This document shows, in pieces, positions 45,271 through 55,600 of a stretch of DNA of 64,000 nucleotides (positions are counted from its first letter, which is position 1; every line of letters begins with the position of its first letter). The DNA is from JANNPJ01 sp965200525. Its GTDB lineage: Bacteria; Actinomycetota; Actinomycetes; Actinomycetales; Kineosporiaceae. The notes under the pieces were generated by a model, which saw only the letters and a program-made list of their open reading frames with translations, made no database searches and was not told where the DNA came from. The position numbers and the translations under genes were made by a program. The stretch lies in assembly GCA_965200525.1 (NCBI GenBank), contig OZ241368.1:6138001-6202000 (forward strand). The letters are read 5' to 3'.

Positions 45271-46959
45271 TTACTTGCTGGTTCGGCTGAGTACCGAAAC
45301 TACCTGAGCCAGGCCGGCCTTGCGGTCGGTCAGGTGCAGGCGCAGAACCGGGCGTCCGTGATCGGCCAGCACCTTGCCGTCACCGGCGGCCTGGGCCCCG
45401 ATCAGGGTGCCGAAACTGAACGGCCGGTCGGGGATCTCGAGGTCGTCGGCGCTGACCCCGGTGATCTGCAGGTAGACGCCGACCGGCGGGCCACCCTTGT
45501 GGAACTGGCCGGTGGAGTGCAGGAACCGCGGTCCCCAGCCGAAGGTGACCGGTCGCCCGGTCAGCTCGGCCAGCGGGTCGCGGACCTCGGCCAGCGAGGA
45601 CTCGCCGAGCCGGTCCAGGTAGGCCATCACCGCGAGGTAGCCGCGCGGCGGCAGGGCCGCCAGCAGGGCGTCGACCGCGGCCTCGACCGTGGTCGCGCCG
45701 TTCAGCAGCCCGTCGGTGGCCCGGATCTCGACCGCGCCGTCGACGGCGTCGGCCGGGTCGGGCCCGGGCGTGGAGTCGAGCAGCCCGCGGGCCGCGGCCT
45801 TGGCGCTCTCGACGTCCGGCTGGTCGAACGGGTTGATCCCGAGCAACCGCCCGGCGATCGCCACCGCGTACTCCCAGAGCAGCATCTGGGCCCCGAGCGG
45901 GCCCGAGACCGAGACGGCGGTGGCGTCGGAGCCGTCGGTCGAGACGGCCTCCTCGCCGGCCGGCAGCAGCCGGACGACGATGACGTCGTCGGCGGGGGAG
46001 TGCACCTCCGGCGCCTTGGCCGTGGTGGTGACCACCGGCAGCACGCCGGTGCCCTCCTTGCCGGTCGACTCAGCGATCAGCTGCTCGACCCAGTCCCCGA
46101 ACCCGGGCAGGCCCGAACCGAGGTCGGTGAACACGATCTTGTCCCGGATCGGCCCGTGGGCGTCACCGCCGCGGTGGGTGCCGCCGAGCACCGCCCCCAG
46201 CACCAGGGCCGGGTTGGCCTCGGAGTCCTCGGCCAGCACGTCGGCGACGGCCGAGGCCTCGTCGAGCAGGGCCCCGACGTCCACGCCGGCCAGGCCCGAG
46301 GGCACCAGACCGAACGCGGTCAGCGCCGAGTAACGGCCGCCGACCGTCGGGTCGGCACTGAAGATGGCCCGGTAACCGGCCTCCTGGGAGGCCTTTTCGA
46401 GCGGCGACCCCGGGTCGGTGACGACCACGATCCGGCTCTTGGCGTCGATCCCGGCTGCCGTGAACGACGCCTCGAAGATCCGCCGCTGGCTGTCGGTCTC
46501 GAGGGTGCCGCCGGACTTGCTCGACACCACCACCACGGTCCGCTCGAGCTCGACCAGGGTGGAGCGGATCATCGCCGGGTCGGTGCTGTCCAGCACGACC
46601 AGGTCGACGCCGAACGCGGCGGTGATCACCTCTGGGGCCAGGGACGAGCCACCCATGCCGGCCAGCACGACCCGGTCCACCCCTTCGGCGGCCAGGTCCG
46701 AGCGCAGGGTCTCGATCTCCTCGACCAGCGGGCGGGAGCTGTCCGGCAGGCCGACCCAGCCGAGCCGGATCGACGCCTCCGACACGGCGGCGTCACCCCA
46801 CAGGGTCGGGTCGAGGCCGGTGATCCGGGACGCGACCTTGTCGCCGACCAGGGCGCTCAGGTACCGCTCGAGGGCGGCCGAGGCGTCCGGGCCGGACGGC
46901 GCGACCGCGACGTCCGCGGCCCGGTCGTCGGCCGGCCACACTCCGGGGTCGCCGGTCAC
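45271..46959 (-). CDS. pgi: Glucose-6-phosphate isomerase (actinobacterial form)
   Basis: 562 aa. Phosphosugar-binding segments AGMGGSSLAPEV near 99 and SSKSGGTLET near 145, with EYAVAIAGRLLGINPFDQPDVE near 366, identify the long SIS-fold Pgi found between tal and zwf in Streptomyces-like operons. It interconverts glucose-6-phosphate and fructose-6-phosphate, linking glycolysis to the pathway encoded around it. The GTG overlaps the tal stop (GTGA at 46956-46959). Confidence 0.94.
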   Translation of the reverse strand: MTGDPGVWPADDRAADVAVAPSGPDASAALERYLSALVGDKVASRITGLDPTLWGDAAVSEASIRLGWVGLPDSSRPLVEEIETLRSDLAAEGVDRVVLAGMGGSSLAPEVITAAFGVDLVVLDSTDPAMIRSTLVELERTVVVVSSKSGGTLETDSQRRIFEASFTAAGIDAKSRIVVVTDPGSPLEKASQEAGYRAIFSADPTVGGRYSALTAFGLVPSGLAGVDVGALLDEASAVADVLAEDSEANPALVLGAVLGGTHRGGDAHGPIRDKIVFTDLGSGLPGFGDWVEQLIAESTGKEGTGVLPVVTTTAKAPEVHSPADDVIVVRLLPAGEEAVSTDGSDATAVSVSGPLGAQMLLWEYAVAIAGRLLGINPFDQPDVESAKAAARGLLDSTPGPDPADAVDGAVEIRATDGLLNGATTVEAAVDALLAALPPRGYLAVMAYLDRLGESSLAEVRDPLAELTGRPVTFGWGPRFLHSTGQFHKGGPPVGVYLQITGVSADDLEIPDRPFSFGTLIGAQAAGDGKVLADHGRPVLRLHLTDRKAGLAQVVSVLSRTSK

Positions 46960-48083
46960 TTGTCGCCTTCCAGCGCCTTGATCCGCTCGAGCTCGTCGGT
47001 GACCGAGCCGAGCAGCTCGTTCCAGCTCTTGCCGAACTTGTCCAGGCCCTCGACCTCGAGCAGGTTGACGACGTCGTCGTAGTCGACGCCGATCTCCTCC
47101 AGGTTGTCGAGCACGTCCGACGCGGCGGCGTAGCTGCCGGTGACCGTGTCACCGGTGATCACCCCGTGGTCGGCGACGGCCTCGAGGGTGGCGCCGGGCA
47201 TCGTGTTGACGGTGTCCTTGGCGACCAGCTCGGTGACGTACATGGTGTCGGAGTACGAGGGGTCCTTGACGCCGGTCGAGGCCCACAGCGGGCGCTGCAC
47301 CCGGGCGCCGGCCGCGGCCAGCTCCTGCCACCGCGCGGTGGCGAGGACCTCCTCGAACGCCTGGTAGGCGAGCTGGGCGTTGGCCACCGCGGCCTTGCCC
47401 TTGAGCTCCTTGGCCTCGTCGGTGCCGATCGCGTTCAGCCGCTTGTCGATCTCGGTGTCGACCCGGGACACGAAGAACGACGCCACCGAGGCGATGTCGA
47501 CCAGAGGCAGACCGGCCGCCTTGGCCTGCTCCAGGCCGGTCAGGTAGGCGTCCATCACGGCCCGGTAGCGCTCCAGGCTGAAGATCAGCGTCACGTTCAC
47601 GCTGATCCCCTTGGCGATGGTGGCGGTGATCGCGGGCAGGCCCTCGACCGACGCCGGGATCTTGATCATGGCGTTCGGCCGGTCGACCGTGTCCCACAGT
47701 TTCTGGGCCATCTCGATCGTGGCGTCGGTGTCGCGGGCCAGCTTGGGCTCGACCTCGATCGACACCCGGCCGTCCAGGTGGCCGGACGACTCGTAGATCG
47801 GCCGGAACACGTCACAGGCCGAGCGGACGTCGTCGGTGGTGATCTCGAACACCGCGGTCTCGGTGTCGGCGCCCTTGGCGACCAGAGCCTTGACCTGCGT
47901 CTCGTAGCGGTCACCCTTGGACAGGGCGTTCGCGAAGATCGTCGGGTTGGTGGTGACGCCGACCACGCCGCGGTCGGCGATCAGGGCGTCCAGGTCGCCG
48001 CCCTCGAGCAGCTCCCGGGAGAGGTCGTCGAGCCAGATGGACACGCCGTTGGCGGCGAGGTCGTGCAGTGCTGCATTGCTCAC
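46956..48083 (-). CDS. tal: Transaldolase
   Basis: 375 aa. VTTNPTIFANAL near residue 42 and the catalytic-Lys strand IKIPASVEGLPAI near 140 mark the actinobacterial TalAB-like type. It moves a dihydroxyacetone unit between sugar phosphates. The GTG at 48083 has GAGGAGG about seven bases upstream; an upstream in-frame start at 48119 is less likely. It is separated from tkt by 108 bases with a strong hairpin, so its level may differ from that of tkt. Confidence 0.95.
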   Translation of the reverse strand: MSNAALHDLAANGVSIWLDDLSRELLEGGDLDALIADRGVVGVTTNPTIFANALSKGDRYETQVKALVAKGADTETAVFEITTDDVRSACDVFRPIYESSGHLDGRVSIEVEPKLARDTDATIEMAQKLWDTVDRPNAMIKIPASVEGLPAITATIAKGISVNVTLIFSLERYRAVMDAYLTGLEQAKAAGLPLVDIASVASFFVSRVDTEIDKRLNAIGTDEAKELKGKAAVANAQLAYQAFEEVLATARWQELAAAGARVQRPLWASTGVKDPSYSDTMYVTELVAKDTVNTMPGATLEAVADHGVITGDTVTGSYAAASDVLDNLEEIGVDYDDVVNLLEVEGLDKFGKSWNELLGSVTDELERIKALEGDK

Positions 48084-48142
48084 GATGTGAGCCTCCTCAT
48101 TCAAGTCCGTGCGCGGCACGGTGGTTACCTGGTTGACAAGAG

Positions 48143-48181
48143 CCGGCGGCGACCGGAAATGCCCGCATCGGTCGCCGCCGG
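48143..48181 (-). terminator. 13-base perfect hairpin between tkt and tal
   Basis: CCGGCGGCGACCG (48143-48155) and CGGTCGCCGCCGG (48169-48181) form a perfect stem with a 13-base loop, beginning 10 bases past the tkt stop and ending 59 bases before the tal start. There is no T tract. It may be a partial terminator or a 3'-end stabiliser that sets the tkt/tal ratio. Confidence 0.65.
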
Positions 48182-48191
48182 TCCAAAGCTG

Positions 48192-50297
48192 TTACTCCGC
48201 AGCGGCGATGCTGTCCTTCGCGGCCTCGACCACGGCTTCGGCGGTGATGCCGAACTCCTGGTAGATCCGCTTGTAGTCGGCCGAGGCCCCGTAGTGCTCG
48301 ATCGAGATGATCCGGCCGGCGTCGCCGACCAGTTCGCGCCAGCCCTGGGCCACGCCGGCCTCGACCGACACCCGGGCCCGCACGGTGTGCGGCAGCACGC
48401 TCGTACGGTAAGTGGCGTCCTGCGCGTCGAACCACTCCCGGCAGGGCAGCGACACCACCCGGGTCGGGATGCCCTCGGCCTGCAGGGTCTCGCGGGCGGC
48501 GACCGCCAGCTGAACCTCTGACCCGGTACCGATCAGGATCACCTTCGGCGTACCGCCGTCGGCCTCGGCCAGGATGTAACCGCCGCGCTGCACGCCCTCG
48601 GCCGAGTTGAAGGCCTCGGGCCCGCGCTCGTAGGTGGGCAGGTTCTGCCGGGACAGGATCAGACCGACCGGGCCCTGGTTGCGCTCCAGCAGGGCCCGCC
48701 AGGCCCACGCCGTCTCATTGGCGTCGGCGGGCCGGACGATCGACAGGTTCGGGATCGCCCGCAGCGCGGCCAGGTGCTCGATCGGCTGGTGGGTCGGGCC
48801 GTCCTCGCCGAGGCCGATCGAGTCGTGCGTCCAGATGTAGGTGACCGGGATGTTCATCAGCGAGGTGAGCCTGACGGCGCCCCGCATGTAGTCGCTGAAC
48901 TGCAGGAACGTGCCGCCGTAGGGGCGGGTGTTGCCGTGCAGCCGGATGCCGGACAGGATCGCGCCCATCGCGTGCTCGCGGATGCCGAAGTGCAGGGTCC
49001 GGCCGTAGGGGCCGCCCTTCCACTCGTTGGTCTGCCGGTCGCTCGGGATGAACGAGGGCTCGCCCGCCATCGTGGTGTTGTTGCTCTCGGCCAGGTCGGC
49101 CGAGCCTCCCCACAGTTCCGGCAGCACGGGGGCCAGTGCGTCGAGCACGGCCCCGGAGGCCTTACGGGTGGAGACGTCCTTGCCCGCCGGGAACTCCGGC
49201 AGGGCCGACTCCCAGCCCTGCGGCAGGCGGTTGTTGGCCAGCCGCTCGTGCAGTTCGGCCCGCTCCGGGTTGGCCACCTCCCACTGCTTGAACCCTTCCA
49301 GCCAGGTGGACCGGACCGCCGCACCCCGCTCCAGCACCTCGCGGGCGTGGGCCAGCACCTCCGCCTCGACCACGAAGTGCTCGTCCGGCGGGAAGCCCAG
49401 GATCTCCTTGGTGGCCCGGATCTCGTCCTCGCCCAGAGCCGAACCGTGAGCCGCACCGGTGTTCTTCTTGTTCGGTGCCGGCCAGCCGATGATGGTGCGC
49501 AGCAGGACGATCGACGGCTTGCCGCGCTCGGCCTTGGCCGCCATCAGCGCGTCGTACAGCGCCTGCTTGTCCTCGACGTACTCGCCGCTCTCGGTCCAGT
49601 CGACCGTCTGCACGTGCCAGCCGTAGGCCTCGTACCGCTTGGCGACGTCCTCGCTGAACGCGATGTCGGTGTCGTCCTCGATCGAGATGTGGTTCTGGTC
49701 GTAGATCAGTACCAGGTTGCCGAGCTCCTGGTGTCCGGCGATCGAGGAGGCCTCGGAGGTGATGCCCTCCTCGAGGTCGCCGTCGGAGGCGATCGACCAG
49801 ATGGTGTGATCGAAAAGACTTTCGCCCGGGGCCGCGTCCGGGTCGAACAGACCGCGCTCGCGGCGGGCCGCGATCGCCATGCCGACCGCATTGGCCAGGC
49901 CCTGGCCCAGCGGGCCGGTGGTGATCTCGACACCGGCCGTGTGGCCGTACTCCGGGTGGCCCGGGGTGAGCGAACCCCACGTCCGCAGGGCCTTCAGGTC
50001 TTCCAGCTCGAGGCCGTAGCCGCTGAGGAAGAGCTGGATGTAGAGGGTCAGGCTGGAGTGCCCGGCGGACAGCACAAAACGGTCTCGGCCAGGCCAGTTC
50101 GGATCCTGCGGGTCGTGCTTCATCAGCTTCTGGTAGAGCAGATAAGCGGCCGGGGCCAGGCTCATTGCCGTGCCCGGGTGACCGTTGCCGACCTTCTGCA
50201 CGGCATCGGCGGCCAGGAGCCGCACGGTGTCCACCGCGCGGTCGTCCAACGGCGTCCAATCAAGCTGGTCGGTGTTGCGCGCCACGGTGTCTGTCAC
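48192..50297 (-). CDS. tkt: Transketolase
   Basis: 701 aa. The thiamine diphosphate region is ASDGDLEEGITSEASSIAG near residue 160; GNGHPGTAMSLAPAAYLLYQ at the N-terminus and FGIREHAMGAI near 435 are conserved transketolase motifs. It transfers two-carbon units in the non-oxidative pentose phosphate pathway. The GTG at 50297 follows GGAAGGAT by about ten bases; a GTG at 50285 is an alternative. It is the first gene of the minus-strand pathway operon and is divergent from ctaB. Confidence 0.97.
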   Translation of the reverse strand: MTDTVARNTDQLDWTPLDDRAVDTVRLLAADAVQKVGNGHPGTAMSLAPAAYLLYQKLMKHDPQDPNWPGRDRFVLSAGHSSLTLYIQLFLSGYGLELEDLKALRTWGSLTPGHPEYGHTAGVEITTGPLGQGLANAVGMAIAARRERGLFDPDAAPGESLFDHTIWSIASDGDLEEGITSEASSIAGHQELGNLVLIYDQNHISIEDDTDIAFSEDVAKRYEAYGWHVQTVDWTESGEYVEDKQALYDALMAAKAERGKPSIVLLRTIIGWPAPNKKNTGAAHGSALGEDEIRATKEILGFPPDEHFVVEAEVLAHAREVLERGAAVRSTWLEGFKQWEVANPERAELHERLANNRLPQGWESALPEFPAGKDVSTRKASGAVLDALAPVLPELWGGSADLAESNNTTMAGEPSFIPSDRQTNEWKGGPYGRTLHFGIREHAMGAILSGIRLHGNTRPYGGTFLQFSDYMRGAVRLTSLMNIPVTYIWTHDSIGLGEDGPTHQPIEHLAALRAIPNLSIVRPADANETAWAWRALLERNQGPVGLILSRQNLPTYERGPEAFNSAEGVQRGGYILAEADGGTPKVILIGTGSEVQLAVAARETLQAEGIPTRVVSLPCREWFDAQDATYRTSVLPHTVRARVSVEAGVAQGWRELVGDAGRIISIEHYGASADYKRIYQEFGITAEAVVEAAKDSIAAAE

Positions 50298-50338
50298 GGC
50301 GATCCGGATCCTTCCATTGCTCTGATTACTCAAGATCG

Positions 50339-50344
50339 AGCCTA
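50339..50344 (-). promoter_or_regulatory. Candidate -10 (TAGGCT) of the tkt operon
   Basis: On the minus strand TAGGCT lies about 42 bases before the tkt start in the 214-base tkt/ctaB divergent region. The -35 is poorly matched, so this is a candidate only. Confidence 0.45.
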
Positions 50345-50473
50345 GCCCTGTGCGCGATGATCGCTCTTTCAGGCTCGCGTAAACATTGCTGGTCGCCCGC
50401 CGGTCCATCCGGTGCGCCGAGGAAGGCGTGGATGTGTCCGGGGTGCCGTGTCGGCCTCCCGGCCGGGCCCGCG

Positions 50474-50479
50474 TAGAGT
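50474..50479 (+). promoter_or_regulatory. Candidate -10 (TAGAGT) of ctaB
   Basis: TAGAGT lies 32 bases before the ctaB GTG at 50512, with a weak GTCGGC 18 bases upstream as a possible -35. GGAGG and GAGGGAA follow before the start codon. Confidence 0.4.
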
Positions 50480-50511
50480 TGCCGCGACCGATCAGGAGGA
50501 CCGAGGGAACA

Positions 50512-51552
50512 GTGACTGCCGTCGAACCTCGCCGAGCCCGGCCCACGGGCCTGGCGGCGACCCCGTCGCACGTGCCGACGGTGCCTGCCGTGCCGATCTC
50601 GCTGCCCCCGGTCGAAGGGGAGTCGCGACTGCTGGTCGAAGGCACCCTGCCGGCCGAGAGACCGGTCCGGACCCTGACCCGCACCCTGCGCGCCTACCTG
50701 GCCCTGACCAAGCCCCGCATCATCGAGTTGCTGCTGGTCACGACCGTGCCGGCGATGATGCTGGCCCAGGGCGGCGTGCCCCGGCTCAGCCTCGTGCTGG
50801 CCACCCTGGTCGGCGGTTCGCTGGCGGCGGGCAGCGCGAACGCGCTGAACTGCTACCTCGACCGCGACATCGACGCCGAGATGCGCCGTACCCACAACCG
50901 CCCCCTGGTCACCGGGGAGATCACCCCCCGAAACGCGCTGATCTTCGGCCTGGCCCTCGGCGTGCTGGCCGTGGTGGTGCTGGCCGTGACCGTGAACCCC
51001 CTCTCGGCCGGGCTCGCCCTGGCGGCGATCCTGCTCTACGTCGTCGGCTACACCATGCTTCTGAAGCGCCGGACGCCGCAGAACATCGTCTGGGGCGGGG
51101 TGGCCGGCTGCCTGCCCACCCTGATCGGCTGGTCGGCGGTCACCAACAGCCTCACCTGGGCCCCGTTCGTGCTGTTCGGGATCGTCTTCCTGTGGACGCC
51201 GCCGCACTACTGGCCGCTGTCGATGCGGTTCCGGGCCGACTACGCCGCCGCCGGGGTCCCCATGCTGCCGGTCGTGGCCGACGCGGTGGTCGTGGCCAAG
51301 CAGATCGTCTGGTACTCGTGGGCCATGGTGGCCTGGTCGCTGCTACTGATCCCGGCCGCCCCGACCGGCCCGGTCTACGCGGTCAGCGCGGTGGTGCTCG
51401 GTGGGGCGTTCCTGCTGGAGGCCCACCGGCTGCTCGGCCGGGCCCGGCGGGGCGTGGCCGACCTGATCCCGATGCGTCTGTTCCACTGGTCGATCACCTA
51501 CCTGACCCTGCTCTTCGTCGCTGTCGCGATCGATCCACTGCTGCGCTTCTGA
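50512..51552 (+). CDS. ctaB: Protoheme IX farnesyltransferase (heme O synthase)
   Basis: 346 aa UbiA-family membrane protein with about eight helices. The prenyl-diphosphate motif NCYLDRDIDAEMRRTHNRPL is near residues 118-137, and LKRRTPQNIVWGG and TPPHYWPLSMRF are CtaB signatures. It adds farnesyl to heme B to make heme O for the cytochrome oxidase. About 60 polar N-terminal residues precede the first helix. AGGGA five bases upstream supports the GTG at 50512. ctaB beside tkt is a conserved actinobacterial arrangement. Confidence 0.96.
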   Translation: MTAVEPRRARPTGLAATPSHVPTVPAVPISLPPVEGESRLLVEGTLPAERPVRTLTRTLRAYLALTKPRIIELLLVTTVPAMMLAQGGVPRLSLVLATLVGGSLAAGSANALNCYLDRDIDAEMRRTHNRPLVTGEITPRNALIFGLALGVLAVVVLAVTVNPLSAGLALAAILLYVVGYTMLLKRRTPQNIVWGGVAGCLPTLIGWSAVTNSLTWAPFVLFGIVFLWTPPHYWPLSMRFRADYAAAGVPMLPVVADAVVVAKQIVWYSWAMVAWSLLLIPAAPTGPVYAVSAVVLGGAFLLEAHRLLGRARRGVADLIPMRLFHWSITYLTLLFVAVAIDPLLRF

Positions 51553-51627
51553 GCTCCGCCGCCGGTTGTGGCCCCGGCCACGCGGGCCGGGGCGCCCGGA
51601 GGGCCGGCATCAGGCAGGATGGCCGGT

Positions 51628-52530
51628 ATGAAGATCGGACTTCAAGTACCCAGCTTCACCTGGGCCGGTGGCCCGGCCGAGCTCGGCGCCACGTTCAAGC
51701 GGATCGCCCAGCAGGCCGATCAGGCCGGCCTGGCCGGCCTGTGGGTGATGGACCACTTCTTCCAGATCCGGGGGGTCGGCCCGGCCGAGGACGAGATGCT
51801 CGAGGGCTACAGCGCGCTGGCCTTCGCCGCCGCCGTCACCGAACGGATCTCGCTCGGAACGATGGTCACCGGCGTCACCTACCGCCATCCGGGCGTCCTG
51901 ATCAAGACGGTGACCACGCTCGACGTGCTCTCCGGCGGGCGGGCCTGGTTCGGCGTCGGCGCGGCCTGGAACGAGGAGGAGCACCGCGGGCTCGGCGTGC
52001 CCTACCCACCCCTGGCCGAGCGGTTCGAACGGCTGGAGGAGACCCTGCAGATCGCCGAGCAGATGTGGGCCGGTGACGAGACGCCGTTCGAGGGCAAGCA
52101 CTACCAGCTCGAGCGCCCCCTGAACTCGCCGCTGCCACTGTCCCGCCCCCGCCCCCGGGTGCTGATCGGTGGCTCCGGCGAGAAGAAGACACTGCGGATG
52201 GTCGCCCGGTACGCCGACGCCTGCAACCTGTTCGACAGCGGCGTCGAGGGACTGACCCACAAGCTCGACGTGCTGCGCGGCCACTGCGCCGACCAGGGCC
52301 GCGACTACGCCGAGATCGAGAAGACGGTGATCGGCGTCGTCACGCTGTCCGACGACGGGCGCGAGGGTACCGAGACGGTCAGGCAGGCGGCCGACCGGTA
52401 CGCCGCCCTGGCCGCGATCGGGATCGACCAGATGATCCTCAGCTCGCCGCAGGTCTCCGAGCCCGGATTCCTCGACCGGCTCGGCGAACTGGCGGCCGAA
52501 CTGGCCGACGTCGTCCCCGCCGGTCGCTGA
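51628..52530 (+). CDS. LLM class F420-dependent oxidoreductase
   Basis: 300 aa. MKIGLQVPSFTW at the N-terminus, LWVMDHFFQI near 42, and LSGGRAWFGVGAAWNEEEHRGLG near 100 are the pattern of the F420-type luciferase-like branch. It probably oxidises or reduces an unknown substrate with coenzyme F420. CAGGAT ends seven bases before the ATG at 51628, so the mRNA may be leaderless. It stands between ctaB and pyc without an obvious partner. Confidence 0.82.
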   Translation: MKIGLQVPSFTWAGGPAELGATFKRIAQQADQAGLAGLWVMDHFFQIRGVGPAEDEMLEGYSALAFAAAVTERISLGTMVTGVTYRHPGVLIKTVTTLDVLSGGRAWFGVGAAWNEEEHRGLGVPYPPLAERFERLEETLQIAEQMWAGDETPFEGKHYQLERPLNSPLPLSRPRPRVLIGGSGEKKTLRMVARYADACNLFDSGVEGLTHKLDVLRGHCADQGRDYAEIEKTVIGVVTLSDDGREGTETVRQAADRYAALAAIGIDQMILSSPQVSEPGFLDRLGELAAELADVVPAGR

Positions 52531-52606
52531 GCGACCGGACATCGGCCGGGTCACCGACCCGTTTCCTGCCGGCACCACCCTCGACGACGAGACAGGACGG
52601 ACCGAC

Positions 52607-55600
52607 ATGTTCACCAAGATCCTGGTGGCCAACCGGGGCGAGATCGCCGTCCGGGCGTTCCGGGCCGGGTACGAGCTCGGCTGCCGAACCGTGGCCGTGT
52701 TCCCCTGGGAGGACCGCAACGCCGTCCACCGGATCAAGGCCGACGAGGCCTACCAGATCGGTGAGCGCGGCCACCCGGTCCGGGCCTACCTCGACGTCGA
52801 GGAGATCATCCGGGTCGCCCGCGAGTGCGGGGCCGACGCCGTCTACCCCGGGTACGGGTTCCTGTCCGAGAACCCGGCGCTGGCCCTGGCCTGCGAGGCG
52901 GCCGGGATCGTGTTCATCGGTCCGCCGCCGAGCGCGCTGACCCTGGCCGGCAACAAGGTCCGGGCGATCAGCGCGGCCCGGGCGGCCGGCCTGCCGGTGC
53001 TGCGCTCGTCGCCGCCGTCGGCGAACCCGGACGACCTGCTCGGTGCCGCGGCCGCCGTCGGCTTCCCGCTGTTCGTCAAGGCGGTGGCCGGCGGCGGTGG
53101 CCGGGGGATGCGGCGGGTGGCCACCGAGGCCGACCTGCCCGAGGCCCTGGGGACGGCGATGCGGGAGGCCGACAGCGCCTTCGGCGACGCCACCGTGTTT
53201 CTGGAGCAGGCGGTGCTGCGGCCCCGGCACATCGAGGTCCAGGTGCTGGCCGACGCCGGCGGCGAGACCGTGCACCTGTACGAGCGGGACTGCTCGGTGC
53301 AGCGACGCCACCAGAAGGTGGTCGAGATCGCCCCGGCCCCGAACCTGGACCCGGCGCTGCGCGACCGGCTGACCGCCGACGCGGTCGCCTTCGCCCGGCA
53401 GGTCGGCTACGTCAACGCGGGCACGGTGGAGTTCCTCGTCGACACAGCCGGCGACCGGGCCGGCGAGCACGTGTTCATCGAGATGAACCCCCGGATCCAG
53501 GTCGAGCACACCGTGACCGAGGAGGTCACCGACGTCGACCTGGTCCAGGCCCAGATCCGGATCGCGGCCGGCGAGAGCCTGGCCGACCTGGGCCTGACCC
53601 AGGACCGGATCCAGTTGCGCGGCACCGCCCTGCAGTGCCGGGTGACCACCGAGGACCCGGCCAACGGGTTCCGGCCCGACACCGGCATGATCACCACCTA
53701 CCGCTCGCCCGGCGGAGCCGGCGTCCGGCTGGACGGCGGGACCGTTCAGGCCGGCGCCTCGATCAGCCCGCACTTCGACTCGATGCTGGTCAAGCTGATC
53801 TGCCGGGGGGCCGACTTCCCGAGCGCGGTGGCCCGGGCCCGGCGGGCGCTGGCCGAGTTCCGGGTCCGCGGGGTCAGCACCAACATCGCGTTCCTGCAGG
53901 CGGTGCTGGCCGAGCCCGACTTCGTCGCCGGGGGTGTGCCGACGTCGTTCATCGACGACCGGCCCGAACTGGTGCACACCCAGCCCAGCGCCGACCGGGG
54001 CAGCAAGCTGCTGGCCTGGCTGGCCGACGTCACCGTGAACAGCCCGCACGGCCGGCCGCCGACCCTGGCCGCGCCGGCCCTCAAGCTGCCGAAGCTGGAC
54101 ACCGCCGGCCCGCTGCCGGACACCGGCTGGCGCCGCCGGCTGCTGGACGCCGGACCCGAGGGTTTCGCGGCCCAGTTGCGGGCGGCCGGCCCGGTGGCGA
54201 TCACCGACACCACTTTCCGGGACGCCCACCAGTCGCTGCTGGCCACCCGGGTACGGACCAAGGATCTGCTGACCGTGGCCCCGCACCTTGCCCGGACCAC
54301 TCCGGAGCTGCTCAGCGTCGAGTGCTGGGGCGGAGCGACCTACGACGTGGCGCTGCGGTTCCTGGCCGAGGACCCGTGGGAGCGGCTGGCCGCGCTGCGC
54401 GAGGCGATGCCGAACCTGTGCCTGCAGATGCTGCTGCGCGGGCGCAACACCGTCGGCTACACCCCGTACCCGACGCAGGTCACCGACGCGTTCGTAGCCG
54501 AGGCGACCCGGACCGGGATCGACATCTTCCGGATCTTCGACGCGCTCAACGACGTCGCCCAGATGCGCCCGGCAATCGACGCGGTGCGAGCCGGCGGCAC
54601 CGCGGTGGCCGAGGTGGCGCTCTGCTACACCGGCAACCTGCTCGACCCGGCCGAGCAGCTCTACACCCTCGACTACTACCTGCACCTGGCCCACCAGATC
54701 GTCGAGGCCGGGGCCCATGTGCTGGCGATCAAGGACATGGCCGGCCTGCTGCGCCCGGCCGCCGCGACCCGGCTCGTGACTGCTCTTCGTTCTGAATTCG
54801 ATCTACCCGTCCACCTGCACACCCACGACACCGCCGGCGGCCAGCTGGCCACCTTGCTGGCGGCGACCGCGGCCGGGGTCGACGCGGTCGACGCCGCGAC
54901 CGCCTCGATGGCCGGCACCACCAGCCAGCCGTCGATGTCGGCGCTGGTCGCGGCCCTGGAGCACACCGAGCGCGATCCCGGTTTCACCTTGCGGGCGGTG
55001 ACCGACCTGGAGCCCTACTGGGAGGCGGTGCGCAAGGTCTACGCGCCGTTCGAGTCGGGGCTGAGCTCGCCCACCGGGCGGGTGTACGACCACGAGATCC
55101 CCGGCGGGCAGCTGTCGAACCTGCGCCAGCAGGCGATCGCCCTGGGCCTGGGCGAGAAGTTCGAGCAGATCGAGTTCATGTACGCCGCCGCCGACCGGAT
55201 CCTGGGCCGGCTGGTCAAGGTGACGCCGTCGTCCAAGGTGGTCGGCGACCTGGCCCTGCACCTGGTCGCGGCCGGGGCCGATCCGGCCGAGTTCGCGGAG
55301 CACCCGGAGAAGTTCGACGTGCCTGACTCGGTGATCGGGTTCCTCTCCGGGGAGCTCGGTGACCCGCCCGGCGGCTGGCCCGAGCCGTTCCGCAGCCGGG
55401 CCCTGGCCGGCCGCGAGATCAAGGTGCGGACGCCGACCCTGAGCGAGGCCGAGCTCGCCGACCTGGCCGATCAGCCCCGCGAGACCCTGCACCGGCTGCT
55501 GTTCCCCGGCCCGGCCCGGGAGTTCGCCACCGCCCGCGCCACCTACGGCGACGTCTCGGTGCTGGATACCCGGGACTACCTCTACGGGCTGCGCTCCGGT

